Part shown: piece by piece, positions 42,012 to 51,550 of the stretch
Layout: every line of letters begins with the position of its first letter
Numbering within the stretch: the stretch's first letter is position 1
Assembly: GCA_963851085.1 (NCBI GenBank)
Contig: CAWKNX010000004.1
Span: 1 to 64,000, forward strand
DNA from: DATFVJ01 sp963851085
Lineage (GTDB): Bacteria > Actinomycetota > Actinomycetes > Streptosporangiales > Streptosporangiaceae
DNA length: 64,000 bases
Reading direction: 5' to 3'
Made by a program: the position numbers and the translations under genes
The notes under the pieces: model-generated
Seen by the model: the letters and a program-made list of their open reading frames with translations, nothing else
Database searches by the model: none
Told to the model about the DNA's origin: nothing

Positions 42012-42408
42012 CCCCTCGCAGGCGATCACCGGCGATGCCCGCACACGTGCGCCTCAGATGTGGACTTCACCTGTGCGCCCCACACGCGCGCTTCACACGT
42101 ATGGCTCGCACACTCGCGCCCACGCGGGTGCCAGGGATAACGATCACACGCTGATGTTGGGACATGCCGGGCACGGTGCTGGCGCAGTGCGCGATGGCCG
42201 GACAGACTCGTCCCCGGGGGAAAGCGTGTCGGCGTGATCGCACGGTCGGCGGCGGACACACGCCGCAAGGTACCGCAGGTCGGCCAGCGGGACGCGGGGC
42301 GCGAGTGCGGCGCCATAGAGTGCCGGGTACGGCCCGGCAGCAGACGACGCCGGCCCGGCCGGCGGCAGGTGTACGCCGGTACGGCCCGGCAGCACGGAAG
42401 GGACGCCG
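42012..42408. other. Intergenic region with CACACGYGCG-type short repeats
   Basis: No gene supported. The first 110 bases are made of recurring words such as CACACGTGCG, CACACGCGCG, CTTCACACGT and CTTCACCTG. The same words appear at 47640-47710. The sepH promoter should be in the second half. Confidence 0.4.
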
Positions 42409-43641
42409 ATGCAGGAACTGCGGCTCGTCGCGGTGAGCGAGGACGGCACGTACGTCGTCCTGGCCCAGCCGGGGCGGGCCACGCGCTTCACCCTGCCCAA
42501 CGACGACAGGCTGCGGGCTGTGGTACGCGGCCAGTTCTCCAGGCTCGCCCAGTACGAGATCGAAGTGGAGAGTCCCTTGCGACCCAAGGAGATCCAGGCC
42601 CGGATCCGCTCCGGCGAGACGGCCGAGCAGATCGCGGACGCGGCCGACGTGCCAATCGAGCGGGTGCGGTGGTTCGAAGGCCCGGTGCTCGCCGAACGTG
42701 GGTACATAGCGCAGCAGGCGCAGACTGCTTCTGTGCGGCGTCCGGGGGACCCTGGCCCTGGTCCGCGGCTCGGTGAGATCGTCGCCGAACGTCTGCAGGT
42801 TCTGGGCGCCGATCCTGACGAGGCGCAATGGGACTCGCGCAAGCGCGGCGACGGAAGCTGGCTCGTCGAGCTGACCAGCGGGACGGGCCTGGAGCGGCTC
42901 ACTGCCGCCTGGGTCTTCGACCCACGCAGGCGCCACGCCATGCCCGACGATGACGAGGCCGCGCGGCTCTCGCTACCTGAAGAGGCATTGCAGGCGGCGG
43001 GCCTCGCGGTCCAGCAGGCCGCGGCCACCCGGGGCCGGGGCACGGTGACACCGTTCGTACCGCGATCGCACCCGTCCGCGCCACGACCCGCGGCAGAGCC
43101 GGAATCCGAGCCCGCGTCTCAGCGGGCATCGCAGCCGGTGGCCCAACCAATGTCCGAGCCGGTCGCCCAGCCAATGTCCCAGCCAATGTCCCAGCCAATG
43201 TCTGAGCCGGTTGCCCAGCCGATGTCCCATTCGGCGCATGCGGCCAGACGGGACATGGATGTGGAAGCCGCCGAGCGCGGGCGTCATTCCGCAGGTCTGC
43301 CGGACCCGCATACGTCCCCGGCCGGGATGCCACGGCTCCAGTCGCCCGCGCGCGGCACCCGCCGGGGCCAGGTGCCCGAGCCGGTCACCCCGCAGGCTCC
43401 CGGGCCAGATCCGCGCCAGCCCGCCGCACCTGCCGCGGGCACGCAGCACCCGGACGCCGCGCACCAGCCACCAGCCGCGGGAGAGCCTGCGGCCGCTGAC
43501 GAGACACCTGCCGCGGAGCAGGACCAGCCAGAGTCGCCCCGTGGCCGCTCTGGCAGGAAGGCCGCTGGTGGTCGAGGCCGCCGTTCGTCAGTACCGACCT
43601 GGGACGAGATCATGTTCGGCAACTCGCGCCGCCAGGACTAG
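42409..43641 (+). CDS. sepH: Septation protein SepH
   Basis: A cell-division protein that binds FtsZ and promotes its assembly. The conserved N-terminal DUF3071 domain (residues ~1-170) starts MQELRLVAVSEDGTYVVL and contains a helix-turn-helix motif at RSGETAEQIADAADVPIERV. A disordered Pro/Ala/Gln linker with repeats of QPMSEPVA/QPMSQ follows. The conserved C-terminal tip SVPTWDEIMFGNSRR is present. Length 410 residues. The frame is intact. Confidence 0.92.
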   Translation: MQELRLVAVSEDGTYVVLAQPGRATRFTLPNDDRLRAVVRGQFSRLAQYEIEVESPLRPKEIQARIRSGETAEQIADAADVPIERVRWFEGPVLAERGYIAQQAQTASVRRPGDPGPGPRLGEIVAERLQVLGADPDEAQWDSRKRGDGSWLVELTSGTGLERLTAAWVFDPRRRHAMPDDDEAARLSLPEEALQAAGLAVQQAAATRGRGTVTPFVPRSHPSAPRPAAEPESEPASQRASQPVAQPMSEPVAQPMSQPMSQPMSEPVAQPMSHSAHAARRDMDVEAAERGRHSAGLPDPHTSPAGMPRLQSPARGTRRGQVPEPVTPQAPGPDPRQPAAPAAGTQHPDAAHQPPAAGEPAAADETPAAEQDQPESPRGRSGRKAAGGRGRRSSVPTWDEIMFGNSRRQD

Positions 43642-44125
43642 GCCGGACCAGGCCGGGGCTCCCATCGACGCGCCCCGTGAGATGCCTGCTCGGGCGTGGT
43701 CGTGGACTACAGAGCCAACGAAACTGACGGCCCTGACCGCGGCACACGACACGCCTTGCCGCTTGGCGGGACCTGTACACCGGCCGGCCCGCACGCCCGC
43801 ACGCGAATCCGCCAGGCTCACCCTGCGTCACCGCGAGCTGTGACAGGGCTGACAGCGGCTTGTGCGCATTTTGTCGGTGGCCAGCGGCACAGTGGGACTT
43901 GTCGGGTTGCGCGCGCACGGCACGGCACGGCAGCGATGTGCACACGCACAGCCACTTAAACCGTTGGCATGGCGCCGCGGCAGGCCCGCACGACGGACCC
44001 GCACGACGGACCCGCACGACGGGCATGGACGGCGCGACTGGCACCGGCCGCGACCGAGCGTGTGGTGGGGAACCGCGCGTGGTGAGGAACGTAGTGGTGT
44101 GCACGAGACGACGAAGGGCGTGTGA
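43642..44125. other. Intergenic region, dispersed and tandem repeats
   Basis: No supported gene. It contains the second copy of the ~46-base repeat (43681-43726) and three tandem copies of CCGCACGACGGAC (about 43987-44022). Small frames across it lack family sequence. The promoter of the ABC genes is probably near the right end. Confidence 0.4.
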
Positions 44126-45121
44126 ATGAGCAACGCGATCGAAGCCGAGGGACTGGTCAAGCGATTCGGCAAGACGACCGCGCTCGCTGGGATCGACCTG
44201 GCCGCGCGTACCGGAACGGTCCTTGGACTGCTCGGGCCCAACGGCGCGGGCAAGACGACGGCGGTGCGCATCCTCGCCACCCTGCTGCGGCCAGATGGCG
44301 GGCGCGCGAGCGTATCCGGGTACGACGTTGTACGCAGCGCGCATCAGGTCCGCCAACTCATCGGCCTCACCGGCCAGTACGCCTCCGTCGATGAGGGGCT
44401 GACCGGGACCAACAATCTGATCATGATCGGGCGGCTGCTAGGGCTGAGGCGATCGGATGCCCGCGCCCGCGCCCGCGAACTGCTGGTCCGATTCGAGCTG
44501 GCCGATGCGGCCGGCCGGGTCGTGAAAACATATTCGGGCGGTATGCGGCGGCGGCTCGACCTCGCCGCGAGCCTGGTCGGGCGACCACGGGTGCTCTTCC
44601 TCGACGAGCCGACCACAGGTCTGGACCCGCACAGCCGAAACGAGGTATGGGCAATGATCCGCGGCCTCGTCAGCGACGGCGTGACAGTGCTGCTCACCAC
44701 GCAGTATCTGGAGGAGGCCGACCAACTGGCGCACGATGTCGCGGTCATCGACCAGGGCAAAGTGATCGCGACGGGCACCCCGGACGAACTCAAGGCCAGA
44801 GTCGGCGGGCGGGTACTCGAAGTCCGGCCCGCAGATCCTGGCCAGCTCGACCTCGCCGCCGCCCTGATCGCGCGGCGGATCGGCACAATCCCTGCCATTG
44901 ACCCGGCGGGCAGTTCGCTCACCGCGCCGGTCAGTGACGGCGTGGCGCTACCTGGGATCATCCGCGGCCTGGACGACGCGGGGATCGTGCTCGCGGAGTT
45001 CGCGCTGCGCAAGAGCAGCCTTGACGAGGTCTTCCTCGCACTGACCGGCCTGCGCGGCCGGCCGGACGAGACGGAGCCCGAACTCGACGCAAGCCGGGAA
45101 ACCGAGAGGACACGCGCATGA
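44126..45121 (+). CDS. ABC exporter ATP-binding protein, DrrA-like
   Basis: A 331-residue nucleotide-binding subunit: Walker A LLGPNGAGKTTAVRIL, Q-loop region at GLTGQYASVDE, signature YSGGMRRRLDLA, Walker B RVLFLDEPTTGLD, and the C-terminal extension typical of DrrA/daunorubicin-resistance proteins (ALTGLRG near the end). It powers export of a hydrophobic compound or lipid through the partner permease, whose start overlaps its stop by four bases (ATGA). Confidence 0.9.
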   Translation: MSNAIEAEGLVKRFGKTTALAGIDLAARTGTVLGLLGPNGAGKTTAVRILATLLRPDGGRASVSGYDVVRSAHQVRQLIGLTGQYASVDEGLTGTNNLIMIGRLLGLRRSDARARARELLVRFELADAAGRVVKTYSGGMRRRLDLAASLVGRPRVLFLDEPTTGLDPHSRNEVWAMIRGLVSDGVTVLLTTQYLEEADQLAHDVAVIDQGKVIATGTPDELKARVGGRVLEVRPADPGQLDLAAALIARRIGTIPAIDPAGSSLTAPVSDGVALPGIIRGLDDAGIVLAEFALRKSSLDEVFLALTGLRGRPDETEPELDASRETERTRA

Positions 45122-45939
45122 CGACGATCGCCACCCGGGCGGGCGGGCCCGCACCGGTCCTACCGGCCAGGAACCTGCGCCCGCTGACCGCGATGCAGCA
45201 CGCGACGACCCTCACCTGGCGGAGTTTGCTGAAGATCCGGACCAACATGGAGGAACTGATCGGCCTCAGCCTGCAGCCGATCATGTTCCTGCTGATCTTT
45301 ACCTACGTATTCGGCGGGGCCATCTCCGGCAGCACCCACCATTACCTGCAATATGCGTTGCCCGGCTTGCTCGTGCAGAGTGTGCTTTTCGCGACCCTCG
45401 GCACAGGCCTGATGCTCAACCAGGACATCACCGCAGGGGTCTTCGACCGCTTCCGCAGCCTGCCGATCGCACGCTGGGCACCGCTGGCTGGGGCGATCAT
45501 GGGCGACATGGTCCGCTACATGATCTCGGTCGCAGTGATGCTCGGTTTCGGCATGATCCTCGGCTTCCGCATCGGGACCAATCCGCTTGCCGCCGCGAGC
45601 GCGTGCCTGCTCGTGCTGGCGTTCGCGCTCGCCATGTGCTGGATCTCGGCGCTGATCGGGCTCATGGTAAAGACACCGCAGGGGGTGCAGACATTCGGAT
45701 TCACCGCGATTTTCCCGATCGTTTTCGCGAGCAATCTACTGGTACCCATCGCATCCATGCCTGGTTGGCTACAGGCGTTCGTCAAGGTCAACCCGATGTC
45801 CGAGCTGGCCGACGCGACGCGCGGGCTGCTCGTCGGCGGGCCAGCGGGGGCGGCCGCGCTGAAGTCGGCGATCTGGGCCCTCGGCATCGTGGTCGTGTTC
45901 GCGCCGCTCGCCGTCCGGGTCTACCGCCGGCGAACCTAG
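45118..45939 (+). CDS. ABC-2 type permease, DrrB-like
   Basis: A 273-residue membrane subunit with six helices. Recognisable features are QPIMFLLIFTYVFGGAI, GDMVRYMISVAVMLGFG and the conserved FASNLLVPIASMPGWLQ followed by VNPMSELADATRGLL, all typical of DrrB. The product pairs with the DrrA-like ATPase. The cargo is unknown; no biosynthetic cluster or TetR regulator adjoins. It is convergent with the GT-C gene, with a palindrome between. Confidence 0.88.
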   Translation: MTTIATRAGGPAPVLPARNLRPLTAMQHATTLTWRSLLKIRTNMEELIGLSLQPIMFLLIFTYVFGGAISGSTHHYLQYALPGLLVQSVLFATLGTGLMLNQDITAGVFDRFRSLPIARWAPLAGAIMGDMVRYMISVAVMLGFGMILGFRIGTNPLAAASACLLVLAFALAMCWISALIGLMVKTPQGVQTFGFTAIFPIVFASNLLVPIASMPGWLQAFVKVNPMSELADATRGLLVGGPAGAAALKSAIWALGIVVVFAPLAVRVYRRRT

Positions 45940-45958
45940 CAGCCCGCAGGGCCCATTT

Positions 45959-46011
45959 CATGATCGCGGTCACTTTTCCGCGCATATCGCGGAAAAGTGA
46001 CCGCGATCATG
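45959..46011. repeat. Palindromic element, copy 2 (24-bp perfect arms)
   Basis: Arms 45959-45982 and 45988-46011 are perfect inverted repeats around CATAT. The arm begins CATGATCGCGGTCACTTTTC. Its first 17 bases match the arm of copy 1 (23638) with one change. It sits 20 bases after the ABC permease stop, between convergent genes, so it may act as a bidirectional terminator or be a mobile palindromic repeat. Confidence 0.85.
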
Positions 46012-46116
46012 GAGACTGCGGCACCGCGCGCTACGGGAGACCCGGCACGGGTGGGCAGGGATCCATGAACGGCCGGGCAGGCGGTGCGGTACGCACAGAG
46101 CGCTCAGGACGGCTCG

Positions 46117-47421
46117 TTACTCACGCGATACGAGGCGGTTTTCCTGGCCCGGCGTCTTGTGGCCCGATCTGGCCGGAGCGGCTCCTCGTACCGCAGACTC
46201 GCGCGCAGGCGCGGGCACTGGAGCGGGCAGTTGGGCGAGAACGCGGGGACCGCGCCTGCGTTCCCACGACATGGCCAGAATCAGCAGCGGGATCACGGCC
46301 CAGGACCAGTGGGCCAGTGTGTATGCGTGCCACGTCGCCGGCGCACGGCCGGGACCGAGGGCCAGATAACTGATCCCGGCCCAGACGGATGCCGCCGCTA
46401 TCGCTGGGCTGGTGAACCGGGTTGCCCGTGCGGCGAGAAACGGCATCGGCCAAACGAGGTACTGGACACTGACACGCGGGCTCACCACAAGGAACGTGAT
46501 CAGCAGCGCGGCGGTCAGGTCGACGGGATCGGCCCGCCGCCACAGATACGCGACAAGCAGCAGCGCGATCACCATTGCCACCAGGCCGAGCCGGCCCACG
46601 CCGGTCAGATACTCCAACCTGCCGTTTGTCACGGCGACGGTCCAGCCCCAGCCCCCGATGACCGCGCGAAGGCCGATGATCCGGTGCGCGACGTTGGGGA
46701 GCAGCGCCGCGGGTGTGCCCACGGTCAGCGGTGAGGTGAGCAGGAATGCGATGGGCACACCCACCGTCCAGCAGGCGGTACGCAGCCGGTTACGCCAGTA
46801 CGGCAACAACAGCAGGACCCCGGGCGCGAGCAGCACCGACCAGGTCCCGATCGAAACAGCAAGGCCGAGCAGGATCCCTGCGGCTGTGCTCCGGTGCGAC
46901 CGGGCCACGACAACGGCCGCGACGCCCAGGACGAGCACTTCCGGCTCCAATTGACCGTGCAAGGCACAGATGAGGATGACGAGCGGATTGCAGGCGTACT
47001 GGAACCTCCGCAGCGGGCCACGGTCAGCCGCGAGCTTCCCGATGAGCGGGATCATGATGAGGTCGGCCGCGACCGGGGCCAGCCGCCCGACGAGGCGCCA
47101 GGGCAGGTGCGTCACCTGGCCGAACTTGAGCTCGCCCGCGAGCACGAATGCCATGGTCGGCAGGAAGGGCCAGCCTCGTGGCCGCCCGCTGAGCAACGGG
47201 TCGTGATGGTGCAGCACGGCGGCGGCCGCGGCGGGAAAGTCAAGCCTGAAGTCCTTGGGCTGCCACGGCTCGGCGGCTGCGATGGCCCACACGGCGCCGC
47301 GCAACGCCACTCCGGCCGTCAACGCCGTGGGGAGCGAAGGCTGCCAGCCCCGCCATTGGGCAAGCAAGAGGAGCGTCAAGCCGGCGCCGAGCACGAAGCT
47401 GGCAGCGATCAGGTAACTCAC
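46117..47421 (-). CDS. Polytopic membrane protein, GT-C glycosyltransferase-like
   Basis: A 434-residue protein with about ten to twelve membrane helices. The plan resembles actinobacterial mannosyltransferases that use polyprenyl-phosphate sugars: an extracytoplasmic loop after helix 2 (EPWQPKDFRLDFPAAAAAVL), QYACNPLVILICALHGQLEP, and VSPRVSVQYLVWPMPFLAA near the C-terminal end. The QYLVWPMPF-type segment is common in such GT-C/DUF2029-like enzymes. Acceptor and donor are unknown. The start is GTG. A ~55-residue charged cytoplasmic tail ends the protein. Confidence 0.6.
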   Translation of the reverse strand: MSYLIAASFVLGAGLTLLLLAQWRGWQPSLPTALTAGVALRGAVWAIAAAEPWQPKDFRLDFPAAAAAVLHHHDPLLSGRPRGWPFLPTMAFVLAGELKFGQVTHLPWRLVGRLAPVAADLIMIPLIGKLAADRGPLRRFQYACNPLVILICALHGQLEPEVLVLGVAAVVVARSHRSTAAGILLGLAVSIGTWSVLLAPGVLLLLPYWRNRLRTACWTVGVPIAFLLTSPLTVGTPAALLPNVAHRIIGLRAVIGGWGWTVAVTNGRLEYLTGVGRLGLVAMVIALLLVAYLWRRADPVDLTAALLITFLVVSPRVSVQYLVWPMPFLAARATRFTSPAIAAASVWAGISYLALGPGRAPATWHAYTLAHWSWAVIPLLILAMSWERRRGPRVLAQLPAPVPAPARESAVRGAAPARSGHKTPGQENRLVSRE

Positions 47422-47744
47422 GATGGATCGAGGATGGCGGAATTCGCCCCGTGCGCGGGCCGCTTCTGCTATATCCGTGGCGGCCTTTTACCGTGCCATT
47501 TAATTGCGTTCAGGTAACGGCCCGGGGCGGTAAACCCCGCAGCTCACCATCCTGACCGATGTGCGACAAGCCCGGCACCCATTGCGGCCGATCAAGGCTA
47601 AATACGATATCGGCCGATAATGTTGCGCGTACGAAACACGTGCGAAACCCGCCGGTGAGGCACACGCGCGAAACCTCACATGTGAAGCCCAGGTGAAGCA
47701 CACACGTGCGAACCACGCGTAAAGAAGCCCCGAGGGCGTGATGC
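47422..47744. other. Intergenic region with short repeats
   Basis: No gene supported. Bases 47640-47710 hold recurring words (CACACGCGCGAAACC, ACACACGTGCGAACC, GTGAAG) similar to those at 42030-42120. The promoter of the GT-C gene should lie near the left end. Confidence 0.4.
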
Positions 47745-50700
47745 TCAGGCGAGGCCCTGGGCGAGGGCGAACGCCGCCTCCCTCGGCATGGCCCGGCCGC
47801 GTTCATAGGCCGCCGAGTACGCCACCCCGCCGAGCGCCTGCCGCGCGGCGCTGGTGAACCTGGGCACGTCGAAGCTGCCCGGATCAGGACTGCCGCGCAG
47901 GCCGTGACCCGCACCAAGCAGCGTCGCGGCCCGCTGCGGATCACCGTCGAGCAATGCGAGCCCAGCGATGGTCTCGACCACAAGCGCGGTGCACGGCCGG
48001 TCCCCCGACGCCACGGCGAAGCGCAGCGCCTCGGCAAGCAGGCCCCGCACGCGCTCCGTATCGCCCTCGTGGATTGCCGCCGCGGCGACGTTGGCCCGGA
48101 CGATCGCATGGGCGTGGCGGAACCCCGCCGGGATCGTGCCGATCTCGATGAGAGCACGATCGCCCAGCGCGCGGGCGCGAGCGACGTTACCCTCCCGCCG
48201 CGCGAGCTCGGCCTCGATGACAGAAAGGAACGGGTTCTTCTCGCCGACGCGATCCGCAACCCGCCGCGCCTCAGCAAGGTCGCCGCGTGCACCTTCGTAA
48301 TCACCCGAGCGCATCCGCTCGCTGGCGAGCTGGCCATACAGATGGGTACGATCCTCGCCGACAGCCAGCGGCGAGCTGACAGCCGCCGCGTCTTCGAGCG
48401 CCGCGATCGCACCATCGTGGTCGCCGCGGGTCCCCGCCTGTTCCGCCAGCGTCATCAGTGCCATCGCAAGGCCCCAGCGCTCGCCGAGCGCGCGGAACGC
48501 GGCAATCGCCTCCTCGCTTGCCCGCGCCGCCTCCTCGTAGCGGCCCTGATTCAGGGCAATGCCAGCAAAAAGCACACCCGCCGCCGCCCGCACCCACGGT
48601 TCGTCAGCCGCGAACAGCCTGGGCAGCAACGCCACGGCGTTCTCTTCCGGACCGTCCTGTAGGGCCAGTGCGGGCTCGGCGACACGTAGCACCGGATGCG
48701 CGGCCACGCCGGTCGCGTCAGCTTCCGCGAGCGCCAGCCGCAGCGGCTCCCCCAAGAGGTCGAACTGCCACTGCGGACCGGCGGCGATCAGCGTGCACAA
48801 GGCGCGCGCCTGGGTCAGCCCGACCTGGCCGACGCCGTCGTGGCTGGCGGAGGAGGCACCACCGGCAGGAACGGTACCGCCGCCAGGAACGGCACCACTG
48901 CCGGAGACGGCGCGGCCCGTTTGGCTCGCACGCGCGGCATCAGCTCTGGCGGACAGCGCCAGGATGTCCCGGCTGAAGCGGACGCCTTCGGCACGCAGCC
49001 CGCGCAAATACCAATACCAGGCGAGCGCGCCGCCGAACCGCAGCGCCATCGGGGCATCGCCCTCGTCGAGGGTCCACAGCAGCGCGCCGTGGATGTCGTC
49101 GTGCTCGGCGACGAGCAGGTCCATCCAGGCCAGCTGATCTGCCGTGCGCAGCCGCGGCTCGGCGGTCTCGGCCAAGCCGAGGTAGTAGCGCGCATGGTCT
49201 CGCCGCAGGCGATCCCGCTCCCCCGCTTCTGCCAGCCGCTCAAGCCCATACGCCCGGACCGTGTCCAGCATCCGGTAACGCGCCTGGGTAACCCCGCTGC
49301 CGGCCGTGTCACCGGTCATCGTGACGAGCGACTTTTCCACCAGGCCGGCCATCGCGTCGAGCACGCTTCCCGCGGCAAGCCCGTCACCTGCACAGACTCG
49401 CTCCGCGGCGCCGAGCCGCACGCCGCCGGAGAAGACAGAAAGCCGTCGCAGCAGCACCTGCTCCTGGCCGGACAGCAGGTCCCAGCTCCATTCGACGACG
49501 GCGCGCAACGTCTGGTGCCGCGGCAACGCGGTCCTGCTGCCACGTGAAAGCAGGCCGAAACGGTCATCGAGCCTGGCGGCGATCTGCTGTGCGGGCAGGG
49601 TGCGCAGCCGCGCTGCCGCTAGCTCGATCGCGAGCGGCAGGCCGTCGAGCCCACGGCAGATGCCGACCACCGCACGGACATTGGCCGTATCCACCTCGAA
49701 ACCGGGAAGTACTGCCGCCGCGCGGTCCGCGAACAGCCGCACCGCGGGATAGGTGACCGCCTCGCCTGGGCCCACGCCCTCATCCGGGAAGGGCAGCGGG
49801 CGGGCGGGCCACAGCTGCTCACCTGTGATGGCGAGCGCCTCTCTGCTCGTGGTGAGCACCCGCATCCGAGGGCAGCCGGCCAGTACGCGGTCCGTGAGCA
49901 CCGCCACGGCGTCGATCAGGTGCTCACAGTTGTCGAGGACGAGCAGGGACTGCTTGTCCGACAGTGCCGTGACCAGCCGGGCGACCGGATCGACCGGGTC
50001 GCCGCGCTCACCCCGCCCGGCCCGCGCGAGCAGCGCGCCGTCGCGGATGCCGAGCGCGGCCAGAGCCGCGTGCGCGACCTCGGCCGGATCACACAGCGGC
50101 GCGAGCTCCACCAGCCAGACCCCGTCGGGCATCCGGCCCGCCAGTTCCGCCGCCGACGCCAGCGCGAGCCGCGTCTTTCCGGCACCGCCAGGGCCTGTCA
50201 CCGTGACCAGCCTGCCCTCGCCGAGGAGCTTGCCGATACGGGCCACGTCCTCGTCCCTGCCGACGAAGCTGGTCACCGATGCGCGCAGCGTGGTAGGCAC
50301 CTCATGCGCCGCCGCATCAGGCAGCACGGACGGCGCCTCGGCGGACCGCACCTCAGCAGGCCCCTGGGACGACGGCCCGGAAGACCGACGCGACGGCCCA
50401 GCGCCTCCCTGCGCAGGAGGCACCCGTGCAGGAGGCACCCGTGCCGCAGGCACCGCAGACAGCTCCGCACTGCGGTCGCGCGCTGTCCGCGGCAGCCGTT
50501 CGGGATCATGTTGGGTTTCATCGGTGCCAGCCACCCGAGCCGGCCTGGCCGGAGCGGCGTGGGCGGGGCGCGCGTCCGCCAGATCCTGCCGGAGCACGGC
50601 GAGGTGGACCTCGCGCAACTGCGGCGATGGATCCACGCCCAGTTCCTCCGCGAGCAGGCGCCTGCCCTCCTCGTAGACCGCGAGCGCATCGGCCTGCCGG

Positions 50701-51323
50701 CCCGCGGCGGCCAGCACGCGCATCAGCTGTGCGCGTGGCCGTTCCGCCAGCGGATCGGCGACGACCGCCGCCTGAAGTTCACCCGTGAGTTCCTGGCCAC
50801 ATCCGAGCGCCAGGCTGGCATCGACCAGATCCGCCGCGGCGGTGCGGCGCAGCTCTTCGAGCCGCGCGGCGGGTCCTGCCGCGAATCCGGCGCCTGCGGC
50901 GTCCGCCAGGGCCGGACCGTGCCACAGCGACAGCGCGTCGCGCAGCAGCCGCGCGGCCTCCACCGGGTCGCCGGCCGCCAGCGCCCTGCGGCCGGCCGTG
51001 GCAAGCGATTCGAACCTGTTCGCATCGACCGCGTCAGGTGGCAGCGCGAGCCGGTACCCGGTGGCTCTGGATTCGATCACGTCCCTGTCCACCCCGGCGG
51101 ATACGAGCGCCGCGCGCAGGCGCGATACCAGCGATTGCAGCGCACCGCGAGCGCCAGCCGGCGGATCGGCATCCCAGAGCCCGGCGATCAGGGAATCGGC
51201 GGATACCACCCGGCCGCAGTCCAGGGCGAGCAGGATGAGCAGGGCGCGAACTCGGCGGCCACCAACGTCCGGCCGGCCCCGGTCGTGGTGAATCTGCAGA
51301 GGTCCGAGTAGCCCGATCCGCAA
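47745..51323 (-). CDS. SARP-family transcription regulator with NB-ARC and TPR domains (AfsR-like)
   Basis: A ~1190-residue regulator. Order: winged-helix domain (RIGLLGPLQIHHD ... ESRATGYRLALP), bacterial transcriptional activation domain to about residue 245, a Pro/Ala/Ser linker, NB-ARC with SFVGRDEDVARIGKLLGEG, P-loop TGPGGAGKTRLALA, LLVLDNCEHL and LDGLPLAIELAAARL, then degenerate TPR units (LNQGRYEEAARASEEAIAAF). Such proteins activate secondary-metabolite or developmental genes. The frame is intact, unlike the other NB-ARC gene here. I prefer the TTG at 51323, in frame with RIGLLGPLQ and behind GGGAGG; the ATG at 51491 would add 56 low-complexity residues. Confidence 0.87.
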   Translation of the reverse strand: MRIGLLGPLQIHHDRGRPDVGGRRVRALLILLALDCGRVVSADSLIAGLWDADPPAGARGALQSLVSRLRAALVSAGVDRDVIESRATGYRLALPPDAVDANRFESLATAGRRALAAGDPVEAARLLRDALSLWHGPALADAAGAGFAAGPAARLEELRRTAAADLVDASLALGCGQELTGELQAAVVADPLAERPRAQLMRVLAAAGRQADALAVYEEGRRLLAEELGVDPSPQLREVHLAVLRQDLADARPAHAAPARPARVAGTDETQHDPERLPRTARDRSAELSAVPAARVPPARVPPAQGGAGPSRRSSGPSSQGPAEVRSAEAPSVLPDAAAHEVPTTLRASVTSFVGRDEDVARIGKLLGEGRLVTVTGPGGAGKTRLALASAAELAGRMPDGVWLVELAPLCDPAEVAHAALAALGIRDGALLARAGRGERGDPVDPVARLVTALSDKQSLLVLDNCEHLIDAVAVLTDRVLAGCPRMRVLTTSREALAITGEQLWPARPLPFPDEGVGPGEAVTYPAVRLFADRAAAVLPGFEVDTANVRAVVGICRGLDGLPLAIELAAARLRTLPAQQIAARLDDRFGLLSRGSRTALPRHQTLRAVVEWSWDLLSGQEQVLLRRLSVFSGGVRLGAAERVCAGDGLAAGSVLDAMAGLVEKSLVTMTGDTAGSGVTQARYRMLDTVRAYGLERLAEAGERDRLRRDHARYYLGLAETAEPRLRTADQLAWMDLLVAEHDDIHGALLWTLDEGDAPMALRFGGALAWYWYLRGLRAEGVRFSRDILALSARADAARASQTGRAVSGSGAVPGGGTVPAGGASSASHDGVGQVGLTQARALCTLIAAGPQWQFDLLGEPLRLALAEADATGVAAHPVLRVAEPALALQDGPEENAVALLPRLFAADEPWVRAAAGVLFAGIALNQGRYEEAARASEEAIAAFRALGERWGLAMALMTLAEQAGTRGDHDGAIAALEDAAAVSSPLAVGEDRTHLYGQLASERMRSGDYEGARGDLAEARRVADRVGEKNPFLSVIEAELARREGNVARARALGDRALIEIGTIPAGFRHAHAIVRANVAAAAIHEGDTERVRGLLAEALRFAVASGDRPCTALVVETIAGLALLDGDPQRAATLLGAGHGLRGSPDPGSFDVPRFTSAARQALGGVAYSAAYERGRAMPREAAFALAQGLA

Positions 51324-51550
51324 GATCTCGCTGCCTCCCGCTCCCGCCTCGTGGGCGTCATATCGCAATTGTGCCCCGGCCTGAGGCCATGCTCCCGTTC
51401 CAGCTTGCACCCTGGCTCCGCTGGCCGCGAACGGCACGCGCGCGGCCCGGCCGCCCCGCGCCGGGGCCGGTGCTCGCACGGGCGGCGGCATGATCGGTGT
51501 TATCGGGCATCCGGCCGGGACCGGGCCTGGCTACCGCGTACGATCGGCCC

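Noticed and set aside
43862..44125. Small frames before the ABC exporter (possible regulator)
   Set aside because: Composition follows tandem repeats and no helix-turn-helix is visible.
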